Below, piece by piece: positions 1 to 6,323 of a stretch of 7,021 nucleotides of DNA. This DNA is from Bacteroidetes bacterium CG2_30_32_10 (GTDB lineage: Bacteria; Bacteroidota; Bacteroidia; Bacteroidales; CG2-30-32-10). The position numbers and the translations under genes were made by a program. Below the pieces are notes generated by a model. The model worked only from the letters and a program-made list of their open reading frames with translations. It made no database searches and was not told where the DNA came from. How positions within the stretch are numbered: position 1 is the stretch's first letter; every line of letters begins with the position of its first letter. Location of the stretch: positions 1 through 7,021 of the forward strand of contig MNXO01000106.1 in NCBI GenBank assembly GCA_001872995.1, read 5' to 3'.

Positions 1-673
1 AAAATTCTAATTGAATTGGTATTTCAAAACTTAAATAATTAATATTATGTTCTATAATATCCGAATTCTGATATTTTAATGCAGTATCAATTGGGATCCT
101 TAAAACAGTTTTTCTGTTTATAAATTCTAGTCCTGTTCCTAATCTAAATCTTTTATTTATTCTAAAAAAATATAATGCATTAGTATGGTATGAGAAATTA
201 TTGTAATATTTAAATCCCAAATAAATGGTATCTGAAGGCAAGTTTATTTCTCTATCTATTGTCGTGTCTATATGAATAGGTTTATTATACCCATAAATAA
301 ATCTATACTGCATACCTGCACCAAAAGAAAAAGAACTTCTGTTTTTTATCAATATTGTATCTGGTTTGTGATAGCTAACACCTTCAATATAACAATTAGA
401 ATTATTTCCTGGTGCGTAATTATCCCACTTCCAAAAATCGGTTCTTTTAAATTTATCTCTTATTACTACTGGTGTACTTCGACCATTACCCACACCTTCA
501 TTAACAAAACCTGGGTTTTCGTCTCTATTTAGCCAATCGCCCAAAAAACGCTGTTTGTATGTCCAATATTTATACATCAATGCTTCATTGTTTTGAGCAA
601 ATATTGTTGTATATTCTGATAATATTAGCATGAATAACAACAATAATATTTGATTTTTATATTTAATTTTCAT
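1..673 (-). CDS. Outer-membrane beta-barrel-like secreted protein, N-terminal 224 residues (runs off the window)
   Basis: The minus-strand frame is open from the ATG at 673 to the window edge without a stop, giving 224 residues. Residues 1-27 form a signal peptide: a basic start (MKIKYK), a leucine-rich core and an IFAQ end. Residues about 30-48 (EALMYKYWTYKQRFLGDWL) resemble the segment just after the signal peptide of the mosaic protein at 1328-2512. From about residue 110 the sequence alternates short aromatic/hydrophobic strands with polar turns (SFSFGAGMQYRF, YLGFKYYNNF, RFRLGTGLEF, NYLSFEIPIQLEF). This is the pattern of outer-membrane beta-barrels, and an 'IPIQLEF'-type strand is common in Bacteroidota porin-like families. 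The barrel call is inference from pattern. An in-frame ATG at 751 would add 26 hydrophilic residues; 673 is preferred because it puts the signal peptide at the N-terminus and has an A-rich leader. The gene lies 93 bases downstream of the lipocalin-like lipoprotein. Confidence 0.72.
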   Translation of the reverse strand, partial: MKIKYKNQILLLLFMLILSEYTTIFAQNNEALMYKYWTYKQRFLGDWLNRDENPGFVNEGVGNGRSTPVVIRDKFKRTDFWKWDNYAPGNNSNCYIEGVSYHKPDTILIKNRSSFSFGAGMQYRFIYGYNKPIHIDTTIDREINLPSDTIYLGFKYYNNFSYHTNALYFFRINKRFRLGTGLEFINRKTVLRIPIDTALKYQNSDIIEHNINYLSFEIPIQLEF

Positions 674-766
674 ATATTTACTTTTTATATTTACTTGTAA
701 TGCCCTAAAATAATCATTTCTTTTGTATGCTTTAGCTTTTGGACAGTTCATAGTATTATTAAATTA

Positions 767-1315
767 CTAGTTTACTCGTAATTCTTTAACTTTTTTCATT
801 TCTATTGTTATGTCGTATTCCAATGATTGCAATTTCATTTCTTTGTATGTAAGTCTTAATATTTTCCATTTTTCACTAATCAAATGAGTATATATAAAAT
901 AATTAGGAAAAAAAACAATAGGTTTTGGTAATTTAGGATATAAACCATTTGACATAAAAAACAAACTGTTTTTATCCTTATCATTAAACCCACAGATATT
1001 AAAAGCAGTGTCAGGTCGTATATCGTTACCTTGTTTATCAATTGCTACATAACCTCCAGTATATTTTGAACCCCATTCTGGTGCTCTTTTAGGAAATTGA
1101 AAGCGATACCTTGCAACATTAAGCGAATCAATAATGTAAAGTTTATCTTGCCCTTTAATAGTAAGGCTAGTTGCTTCCCACTCACCAGTTAAACGAACAT
1201 TTATATCTCTAAAAGAGATACGAGGTCCCTCGGGATATGTTTTTTTGCAAGAATATAATACTACATTACAAGCAATTATAACAAATACGATTCTTTTTAA
1301 AAATATTGATTTCAT
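767..1315 (-). CDS. Lipocalin-like outer-envelope lipoprotein
   Basis: This is a 182-residue protein with a type II (lipoprotein) signal peptide: MKSIFLKR, a hydrophobic core, then lipobox LYSC with the acylated cysteine at residue 23, followed by KK. The mature part reads like the small lipocalin-like lipoproteins of Bacteroidota. An early strand 'LTGEWEATSLTIKGQD' (residues about 42-57) matches the usual 'G.W..ts..i.G.D' opening. A late 'EKWKILRLTYKEMKLQS' (about 149-165) matches the 'W.I..Lt..eL.L' closing strand and is followed by a lysine-rich final strand. No catalytic motif is visible, and the ligand, if any, is unknown. It starts 12 bases after the stop of the mosaic gene, so the two are almost certainly co-transcribed. 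It ends with tandem in-frame stops (TAG TAA). The lipoprotein call is firm; the lipocalin-like fold is moderately supported. Confidence 0.8.
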   Translation of the reverse strand: MKSIFLKRIVFVIIACNVVLYSCKKTYPEGPRISFRDINVRLTGEWEATSLTIKGQDKLYIIDSLNVARYRFQFPKRAPEWGSKYTGGYVAIDKQGNDIRPDTAFNICGFNDKDKNSLFFMSNGLYPKLPKPIVFFPNYFIYTHLISEKWKILRLTYKEMKLQSLEYDITIEMKKVKELRVN

Positions 1316-1327
1316 TTGTGTTGAGTT

Positions 1328-2512
1328 TTAATGATTTATTTTTTCTAAAATAACTTTATTTTGTTCTTGTAATGCTTTTATTTGTTTGTCTTGCTCAATA
1401 GTATAAAGATACAATTCTTCAATCTTTTTTAATAACAGTGCATTCATTTCACCTAATTCTATACCATTTGCTTTTACATCACTTGCACTTGGTATATCAG
1501 GTAAATGCTTGTTTATCTCAACATACTTTTTAAGTTCATTTATAGGAGTAAGTTCATAATCAGCTTCAAACACATAATCGTGCCATTGCAAAGCATCGTC
1601 AACAACTTTCACTTTTTCTGTTAAAATACTACCAGCAACAGCTAACTTAAACCCTTTGGTATCTTGAATTCCTATACCAACATTACCACCACTTATTTGC
1701 ATTACAGGTCCCGTTCCATCTCCAATTCTAACACCACCTTCCCAATGAATGTCCAGCCCATCTGAGCCTGTTACATCATATTGTTCCATGGTTAATGTTT
1801 CTCCAACCATGTTTTGAAAGGTTTGCGATTCTCCTTCCATCATTTTTTTTACTAAGGACAAGCCATATAGCAGATGCCAGCATTGGTCTTGACTTTCTTC
1901 TCTAGGAGCTTCTACCTTAGAACAATTTTCTGACTTCCAATCTGTAGCTGCAAATAGTAATAATGGAGCATTTGTGCCATCATCTTCTAACAAAGTATTT
2001 CTATATGAGGAAGCGTTGTTTCTTATTTTTAAAATACAATCTGTACAACTATATCCAGGATGGACAGGATTGTTAATTTCACAACCTTTTGCGTCGCATC
2101 TGACAAAAAAACCATTGAGATCAGCATTGCCTCCCCAATATAATTCAGCATAATAGTCTATGCGGTCAACCGCCAGCATTGCCCATTTTAATTCGTTTAG
2201 TGTTTCACTATAATCTTGTCCATAATCTTTCAGCAAACGATATTCGCTTGCCAACACAGCAATATAAAATCCTAAAGGTACTTCAGAATCTCCCCAATTC
2301 ATTTTATCTCCATACCAATGGCGAATAGAACCAGGTATATTGGTACCCACTTCATTATCGGGACTCACAACCAAAAACTGATGTTTGAGTCTGTATCGAT
2401 AATACCAATATTTTTCAAGCAACTCTCTTTCTATACTTTTACTTTGAGCTTTTTGTGGAATAGTAAAAAGTAACAATAAAACACTTATTAAAAATATATT
2501 TATTTTCTTCAT
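1328..2512 (-). CDS. Mosaic secreted protein: helical head joined to a tail-fibre-like C-terminal region
   Basis: This is a 394-residue protein with a signal peptide at residues 1 to about 23 (MKKINIFLIS, leucine-rich core, KAQ). The head, residues about 29-225, is rich in amphipathic helix and aromatics (ELLEKYWYYRYRLKHQFL, GFYIAVLASEYRLLKDYGQD, then WAMLAVDRIDYYAELYW). It ends in 'SQDQCWHLLYGLSLVKKMM', a pattern reminiscent of the helix pairs of alpha/alpha-toroid folds; no enzymatic assignment is possible. At about residue 244 it switches abruptly to beta-rich tail-fibre-like sequence (YDVTGSDGLDIHW, then GGNVGIGIQDTKGFKLAVAGS). A C-terminal module follows: HDYVFEADYEL (311-321), HLPDIPSA (336-343), GELGEMN-like 352-357, and a coiled coil from about 358 to the end. 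The last 150 residues resemble the product at 3231-3872. It starts 19 bases after the upstream lipoprotein stop and has an A-rich leader. It may be a deletion fusion of a longer modular gene. Confidence 0.85.
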   Translation of the reverse strand: MKKINIFLISVLLLLFTIPQKAQSKSIERELLEKYWYYRYRLKHQFLVVSPDNEVGTNIPGSIRHWYGDKMNWGDSEVPLGFYIAVLASEYRLLKDYGQDYSETLNELKWAMLAVDRIDYYAELYWGGNADLNGFFVRCDAKGCEINNPVHPGYSCTDCILKIRNNASSYRNTLLEDDGTNAPLLLFAATDWKSENCSKVEAPREESQDQCWHLLYGLSLVKKMMEGESQTFQNMVGETLTMEQYDVTGSDGLDIHWEGGVRIGDGTGPVMQISGGNVGIGIQDTKGFKLAVAGSILTEKVKVVDDALQWHDYVFEADYELTPINELKKYVEINKHLPDIPSASDVKANGIELGEMNALLLKKIEELYLYTIEQDKQIKALQEQNKVILEKINH

Positions 2513-2531
2513 ATTTATTTAGTTTATAATT

Positions 2532-3083
2532 TTACCGCTGTATTGTCCATTCTTCATCATTTTTAAGTTTATATTTTAATAAACCAAAGGGTTTATTAAA
2601 ATAAACTTCTTTATAAATACAAGGGTTTGCTAATAATGATTTATAATAATTAACATTATTATAATCAATATCATTAATTGTATAAATTGTATATGTACCT
2701 ACTGAATTATACTTACAACTATAATCCTCATAAAGCAAATGAAAACTAAAGCTATTAGGATCAATTTTTAATTCAAAATAACACATTATTTTACCTGTTC
2801 TAACATCAATATAATTAGTTCTTATAAATTCTTCGTAATCAGCAGCTTTTGACCAACTCATAAAACCACAGGCGGTTTCTGATCCACCACTCATGTGTTT
2901 TTCAATTTCTATACGAAAAGTATCGCTATTACCCAAATTGCTTTTGAATATAACCAATTCGTCTTGCTGGTAAATTAATTTGTTTTCATCTGGTACATAT
3001 TTATACGTGTTTTTGCAATGACAGCTTATTATTATACCGCTTATAAGTATAATGAATATAATGTTTTTAAGTTTTGTTTTCAT
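2532..3083 (-). CDS. Lipoprotein of unknown function
   Basis: This is a 183-residue protein that starts MKTKLKN, continues with an isoleucine-rich membrane segment, and has lipobox IISC with the predicted lipidated cysteine at residue 21 and a second cysteine at 23. The mature part is polar and beta-like, with several tyrosine/asparagine-rich stretches (for example YTIYTINDIDYNNVNYY near residues 131-147) and further cysteines near 72, 101, 123 and 154 that could form disulphides. I do not recognise the family. It is probably exposed on an outer or inner membrane surface. The leader before the ATG is strongly A-rich (AAAAAATATAAAAATG), as in genuine Bacteroidota starts. It follows a 147-base gap, so it is a candidate first gene of the run 3083 to 767, and its stop is only 19 bases before the mosaic gene. 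Confidence 0.8.
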   Translation of the reverse strand: MKTKLKNIIFIILISGIIISCHCKNTYKYVPDENKLIYQQDELVIFKSNLGNSDTFRIEIEKHMSGGSETACGFMSWSKAADYEEFIRTNYIDVRTGKIMCYFELKIDPNSFSFHLLYEDYSCKYNSVGTYTIYTINDIDYNNVNYYKSLLANPCIYKEVYFNKPFGLLKYKLKNDEEWTIQR

Positions 3084-3230
3084 TTTTATATTTTTTAGTT
3101 TTTTTACACCAAAGACATGTATAATACCCTATATATATTTATTTCACTTGATTTGTTTTTGTTTATGGGCATTTCTTAGTAAATTCATTAATAATTGATT
3201 TAAATAAATCCTTTCTTATTTTTATTCAAT
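3084..3230 (-). promoter_or_regulatory. Intergenic gap, possible promoter for the lipoprotein/mosaic/lipoprotein run
   Basis: This 147-base AT-rich gap is the largest in the window between confidently coding frames. On the minus strand TGTCTTTG (3117-3110) matches the Bacteroidota -7 element TAnnTTTG at all but one fixed position and lies 26 bases before the ATG at 3083. No convincing TTTG -33 element is found at the expected distance, so the promoter is tentative. No gene or strong terminator is visible in the gap. Confidence 0.25.
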
Positions 3231-3872
3231 CTATTTTGAATTGTTATTCATTTTGATTTCTTGCAAACTTTTCTGAGTTTCTTCGTCTTGTTTTTTTAGC
3301 AATTCTATTTGTTTGTTTTGCTCAATAATATAAAGGGTAAGTTCTTCCACTTTTTTTAGTAAAATGATGTTCATTTCTCCCAAGTTTTGTCCATTGGTAG
3401 AAATGCTTTCTGATGTGGGTACTTCGGGCAAATGTTTGTTGTCTTTAATAAATTTATCCAATTCCTCTAAAGGTATCAATTGGTGTTTGTTGTCAAAAAC
3501 ATAGTCGGGCCAACCTTGTGGACATTGGGTTGCTACAACAAAATCCTTTGCCCAAACTTTGCCATCTTTATATAACTTAACCCCATCGCCTACTTTAACA
3601 TTTCCACCACTTACTTCTATCACAGGTCCTGTATAATCCCCAATTCTAACACCACCATTCCAATGAATGTCCAGCCCATCTGAGCCTGTTACATCATAAT
3701 GACCTATGTAATAATAATCCGCCTGGTCATTACCAACTAATTTAAATTTATTATAGGTAGAACCAATATTTATATTACCATCTACTCTCAGACTATTTGC
3801 TATCGTAGTCCCCGTATTATTCACCTGCATTAAATTTACCGCATTGCCGCCCCAATAACTGCTATTGCTCAT
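3231..3872 (-). CDS. Tail-fibre-like C-terminal fragment (5'-truncated, probably a remnant)
   Basis: From the first in-frame ATG this frame encodes 213 residues with no signal peptide, opening in mid-domain (MSNSSYWGGNAVNLMQVN). It contains beta-rich tail-fibre-like repeats (about 20-98, including YDVTGSDGLDIHW at 59-71 and GGVRIGD at 73-79), then WPDYVF (121-126), HLPEVP (147-152), LGEMN (164-168) and a coiled coil to the C-terminus. That tail module is shared with the protein at 1328-2512. The frame stays open for 32 codons upstream of the ATG with sequence typical of the same family, so the ATG at 3872 is probably not an original start. Its leader (GGTTTTTATGTT) is T-rich, unlike the A-rich leaders of the neighbours. 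Either the gene lost its 5' end, or a rare internal start yields an unsecreted fragment. No frameshift or internal stop is visible in the remaining part. Confidence 0.6.
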   Translation of the reverse strand: MSNSSYWGGNAVNLMQVNNTGTTIANSLRVDGNINIGSTYNKFKLVGNDQADYYYIGHYDVTGSDGLDIHWNGGVRIGDYTGPVIEVSGGNVKVGDGVKLYKDGKVWAKDFVVATQCPQGWPDYVFDNKHQLIPLEELDKFIKDNKHLPEVPTSESISTNGQNLGEMNIILLKKVEELTLYIIEQNKQIELLKKQDEETQKSLQEIKMNNNSK

Positions 3873-3968
3873 AACATAAAAACCTTCATTTGTTTGGTTG
3901 TTGTCTGAGTCTATAAAAACAGCAAAATCTTTATCGCTAATGATGCGTCCTGCACTATTGATCGTTTT
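3873..3968 (-). pseudogene. In-frame upstream remnant of the tail-fibre-like gene, lacking a start codon
   Basis: Reading the same frame upstream of 3872 gives 32 further codons before a TAA at 3969-3971. The peptide includes SAGRIISDKDFAVFIDSDNN and then QTNEGFYV. The 'D.DF.V.IDSDNN.T...F.V.SN' pattern is typical of tail-fibre and adhesin-like repeats in Bacteroidota, and it runs directly into the annotated MSNSSYWGG segment. There is no ATG, GTG or TTG that would place a signal peptide in front of it. The conserved reading therefore ends at a stop, not at a start, and the peptidase stop codon lies only 41 bases further on. This is best explained by loss of the 5' part of a longer gene. Confidence 0.6.
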
Positions 3969-3984
3969 TTAATTAAATAATTCA

Positions 3985-4019
3985 TCAAATAATAGAGTGA
4001 AAATTTTATAATTATTTGA
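3985..4019. repeat. 9-bp inverted repeat across the peptidase stop codon
   Basis: TCAAATAAT at 3985-3993 is perfectly complementary to ATTATTTGA at 4011-4019, with a 17-base loop. The right arm covers the last codons and the TAA of the M4 peptidase. The stem is AT-only apart from one G-C pair, and on the minus strand it is followed by AT-rich sequence without a clean T-run. It could be a weak transcript end or a relic of the rearrangement that truncated the neighbouring gene. Confidence 0.35.
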
Positions 4020-6264
4020 CTAAAACTATCTTTTGCACTTTTCTAGTATCCTCAGTTACGAAAATACAATAATAAATACCACTATTTAGTTTTGAACCAT
4101 CAAAGACTACTTGATGTTTACCTTCAATTTGTGTTTCATTCATCAATTCAGCTACTTTTACATTCATAGAATTTAATATAGTAATTTTTACATTGCTTGA
4201 TTTTGTTATGTTATAAGCGATGGTTGTTGATTGGGTAAATGGGTTTGGAAATATTTTTATTTCGGGTATGTTTGCTTCAATTACATCAATTTTATTTGGA
4301 GCAATTATGTTTTTGAGGTTTAATACATATTCTCCATAATAAGATGAATTATTTTTTTCTGGGTTTAATACAATTGAAGCACTGAAATAGGTACCGCTGC
4401 CTGTACCACTACTAAAACCTGGCAACAACTGTATTTGAGAGCTTGCCTGAAAAGCAGTACTTTTCTCATTGACTGGGGCACATGAACTTTGAATACTGTT
4501 CGTTGCTATAACATTAAATGTTTGACCCGCATTATGAATTAGTTCCATAAAATTACAATTTACATTATAATCTCCCACACAATAAGGTGGAGGTGTAATA
4601 CCAGGCGGCACCATATTTACAGCAACCCAAGCATAGTAAACAGAACTAACTAATGATGGATGAATATTTGAAAGCTCTTCCGCACTATAACAGCAGGCTC
4701 TCGATAAACTTTGATACCCATAAGTAGAACCCATACGCAACATTGAGTTATATACCACTACAGTAGCTATTTCTCTCCCAAGCCCAGTTACAGAAACACC
4801 GTTGCAACCTGTGCCCCCATTTGCTAATAAATAATACCATCTGTTAAACACTCCATTCCTATTATGGCAATCTGTATGTGCATACCAATTGGCATCTTCG
4901 TAATAATCTGCCGAATTTCCATCGGTTGAGGGAATATCCATCCAACGAAGTGTTTGCACATCTTCCCGTATGGTCCAATCCGGTGTTTTATTTATAGGGG
5001 TCAATAAATCGGTTCTAATAGCTTCGGTATAGAACTCTGCCATAGAACCCATAATATCACAAAAACCTTCTTCTATGGCACATATTTCAGAATTGTCATC
5101 ATCTGGTGGGTTATATATGTAATGTTGCACATCATGTGTAAATTCATGACCTAATATATCAAGAGAAATAGTTAGTTCAGGTGCGTTATCTTTAGAAATT
5201 GTTATTATACCATTTTCAGTAAAAGTTATTCCCCCTCCAATGCTCATAAAATTGATGTGTAAAATAATTGGCCCATTATTTCCATCTGTACCATTTCTTC
5301 CACAAAATCTTGCATAAAAATCATACACCATTTCGAGGCACCAATGGGCTGTTGCTCCCTTTGGGTCGTTGGCATCCTCATTCCATTTGTTATCTAAATT
5401 ATGAAAGTTAAAATAAAACAAAGCAGTATTTTTTTTTGTATTAATAGAACCTCTTGTTTCATCCTCTAATTGATATTTATCTATGCTGCCTCTCCACTTT
5501 GCCATTATATATTGCAGGCCATCACCTGTTATTGTTTCAACCGTACCCTGGCTCGATTTTTTTGCATTGTTAAACTGCTTAACAATTTTACCATTATTTG
5601 CATCAACATAAATAATTTGCGATGGACTTTCATCATTCTTATTTCTTACAATAAACTTATATAACAGCTTATAATTATTATCAAAACTGTTGATAACTAT
5701 ATTATGCTTAAATCCAATTCTATTTTTAAAATCAAACCTGGTATAAAGCCTTTTATCCGTTATCAGCTCATAGTCTTTGATGCCTGAATGGCTTAATGCA
5801 TTGACTAAAGCATTTGTTTCGCTTATCAACGGTATGTTAGGCATATTGATACCACGTATAATATTGCCATTTGCATGGAGCAGTTTTCCATCTCTCACAG
5901 TTATGATTAATCCACCCCCCTCTACCAAAACACCTTTGTATAACTGCAAAAACCTGTAATGCTCAATATTCATAAAACTTTCGACACTATACAGACATAA
6001 ATCATCGTTATTGGTAAGGCCCAATGCAGATTTATAGTTTTGTATAAAAGCAGCGGGTGTCATATTAAATTCTGCCTTAAATTTTATCCAGTTTCCGTCA
6101 TCTGATATATAATCGGCTGTTTGCAACAACAATATGTTTTTACTGTAATTATAGGTTGCAATATCATCATTTACTGTTTTTTTCTGGGCATTTAAATTTA
6201 CTATACCAAAAGCAGTCAAAAGCAATACTATTGCATATTTATAAATTAGTACTTTATTTTCCAT
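4012..6264 (-). CDS. Secreted M4 (thermolysin-like) zinc metallopeptidase with T9SS type A sorting domain
   Basis: This 750-residue preproprotein has a signal peptide at residues 1-27 (ends LNAQ). A propeptide of FTP/PepSY type follows at about 45-232, with HYRFLQLYKGVLVEGGG at 102-118 and YVDANNGKIVKQF at 219-231. The M4 catalytic region is about 285-552: ATAHW...YDFYARFCGRNG (304-325), then DILGHEFTH (369-377). H373 and H377 are zinc ligands and E374 the catalytic base. EEGFCDIMG (398-406) supplies the third ligand E399 and the conserved D403, and DCHNRNG (465-471) supplies the predicted catalytic H467. E399 to H467 is 68 residues, against 65 in thermolysin. An adhesin-like stretch ending FQASSQIQLLPGF...GTYFSASI (605-631) resembles the '3-coathanger stack' region. 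The T9SS type A sorting domain (about 668-750) opens KIFPNPF and ends KVQKIVLVK. The protein should be exported by Sec, sorted across the outer membrane and self-activated by propeptide cleavage. Its substrate is unknown. Confidence 0.93.
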   Translation of the reverse strand: MENKVLIYKYAIVLLLTAFGIVNLNAQKKTVNDDIATYNYSKNILLLQTADYISDDGNWIKFKAEFNMTPAAFIQNYKSALGLTNNDDLCLYSVESFMNIEHYRFLQLYKGVLVEGGGLIITVRDGKLLHANGNIIRGINMPNIPLISETNALVNALSHSGIKDYELITDKRLYTRFDFKNRIGFKHNIVINSFDNNYKLLYKFIVRNKNDESPSQIIYVDANNGKIVKQFNNAKKSSQGTVETITGDGLQYIMAKWRGSIDKYQLEDETRGSINTKKNTALFYFNFHNLDNKWNEDANDPKGATAHWCLEMVYDFYARFCGRNGTDGNNGPIILHINFMSIGGGITFTENGIITISKDNAPELTISLDILGHEFTHDVQHYIYNPPDDDNSEICAIEEGFCDIMGSMAEFYTEAIRTDLLTPINKTPDWTIREDVQTLRWMDIPSTDGNSADYYEDANWYAHTDCHNRNGVFNRWYYLLANGGTGCNGVSVTGLGREIATVVVYNSMLRMGSTYGYQSLSRACCYSAEELSNIHPSLVSSVYYAWVAVNMVPPGITPPPYCVGDYNVNCNFMELIHNAGQTFNVIATNSIQSSCAPVNEKSTAFQASSQIQLLPGFSSGTGSGTYFSASIVLNPEKNNSSYYGEYVLNLKNIIAPNKIDVIEANIPEIKIFPNPFTQSTTIAYNITKSSNVKITILNSMNVKVAELMNETQIEGKHQVVFDGSKLNSGIYYCIFVTEDTRKVQKIVLVK

Positions 6265-6323
6265 TTTATATTTTATATTTAAGTATGAATTTGAAAATCT
6301 ATTCCATTAATTTGTTTGAAATC

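Noticed and set aside
272..532. Plus-strand open frame of 86 codons
   Set aside because: It lies wholly antisense to the barrel-like protein frame on the minus strand, which has a signal peptide and strand pattern. The plus-strand peptide has no recognisable features.
1328..1800. Peptidase S74 (intramolecular chaperone) domain at the C-terminus
   Set aside because: No 'SD.RLK..I' type opening or recognisable catalytic Ser/Lys dyad is visible. The HLP.IP/LGEMN/coiled-coil module is a different, related-looking tail.
3190..3215. Hairpin GATTT/AAATC in the gap as a terminator
   Set aside because: It is a five-base stem, almost all A-T, with no following T-run on the minus strand. It is not distinguishable from chance in such AT-rich DNA.
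3231..3968. Prophage or phage tail locus
   Set aside because: Despite tail-fibre-like repeats there are no structural, lysis, integrase or packaging genes, and such repeats are common in chromosomal Bacteroidota surface proteins.
6265..6323. Promoter for the peptidase (TAGATTTT at 6301-6294 on the minus strand)
   Set aside because: It lacks the conserved G of the -7 element and no -33 TTTG lies upstream. The match is expected by chance in AT-rich sequence.
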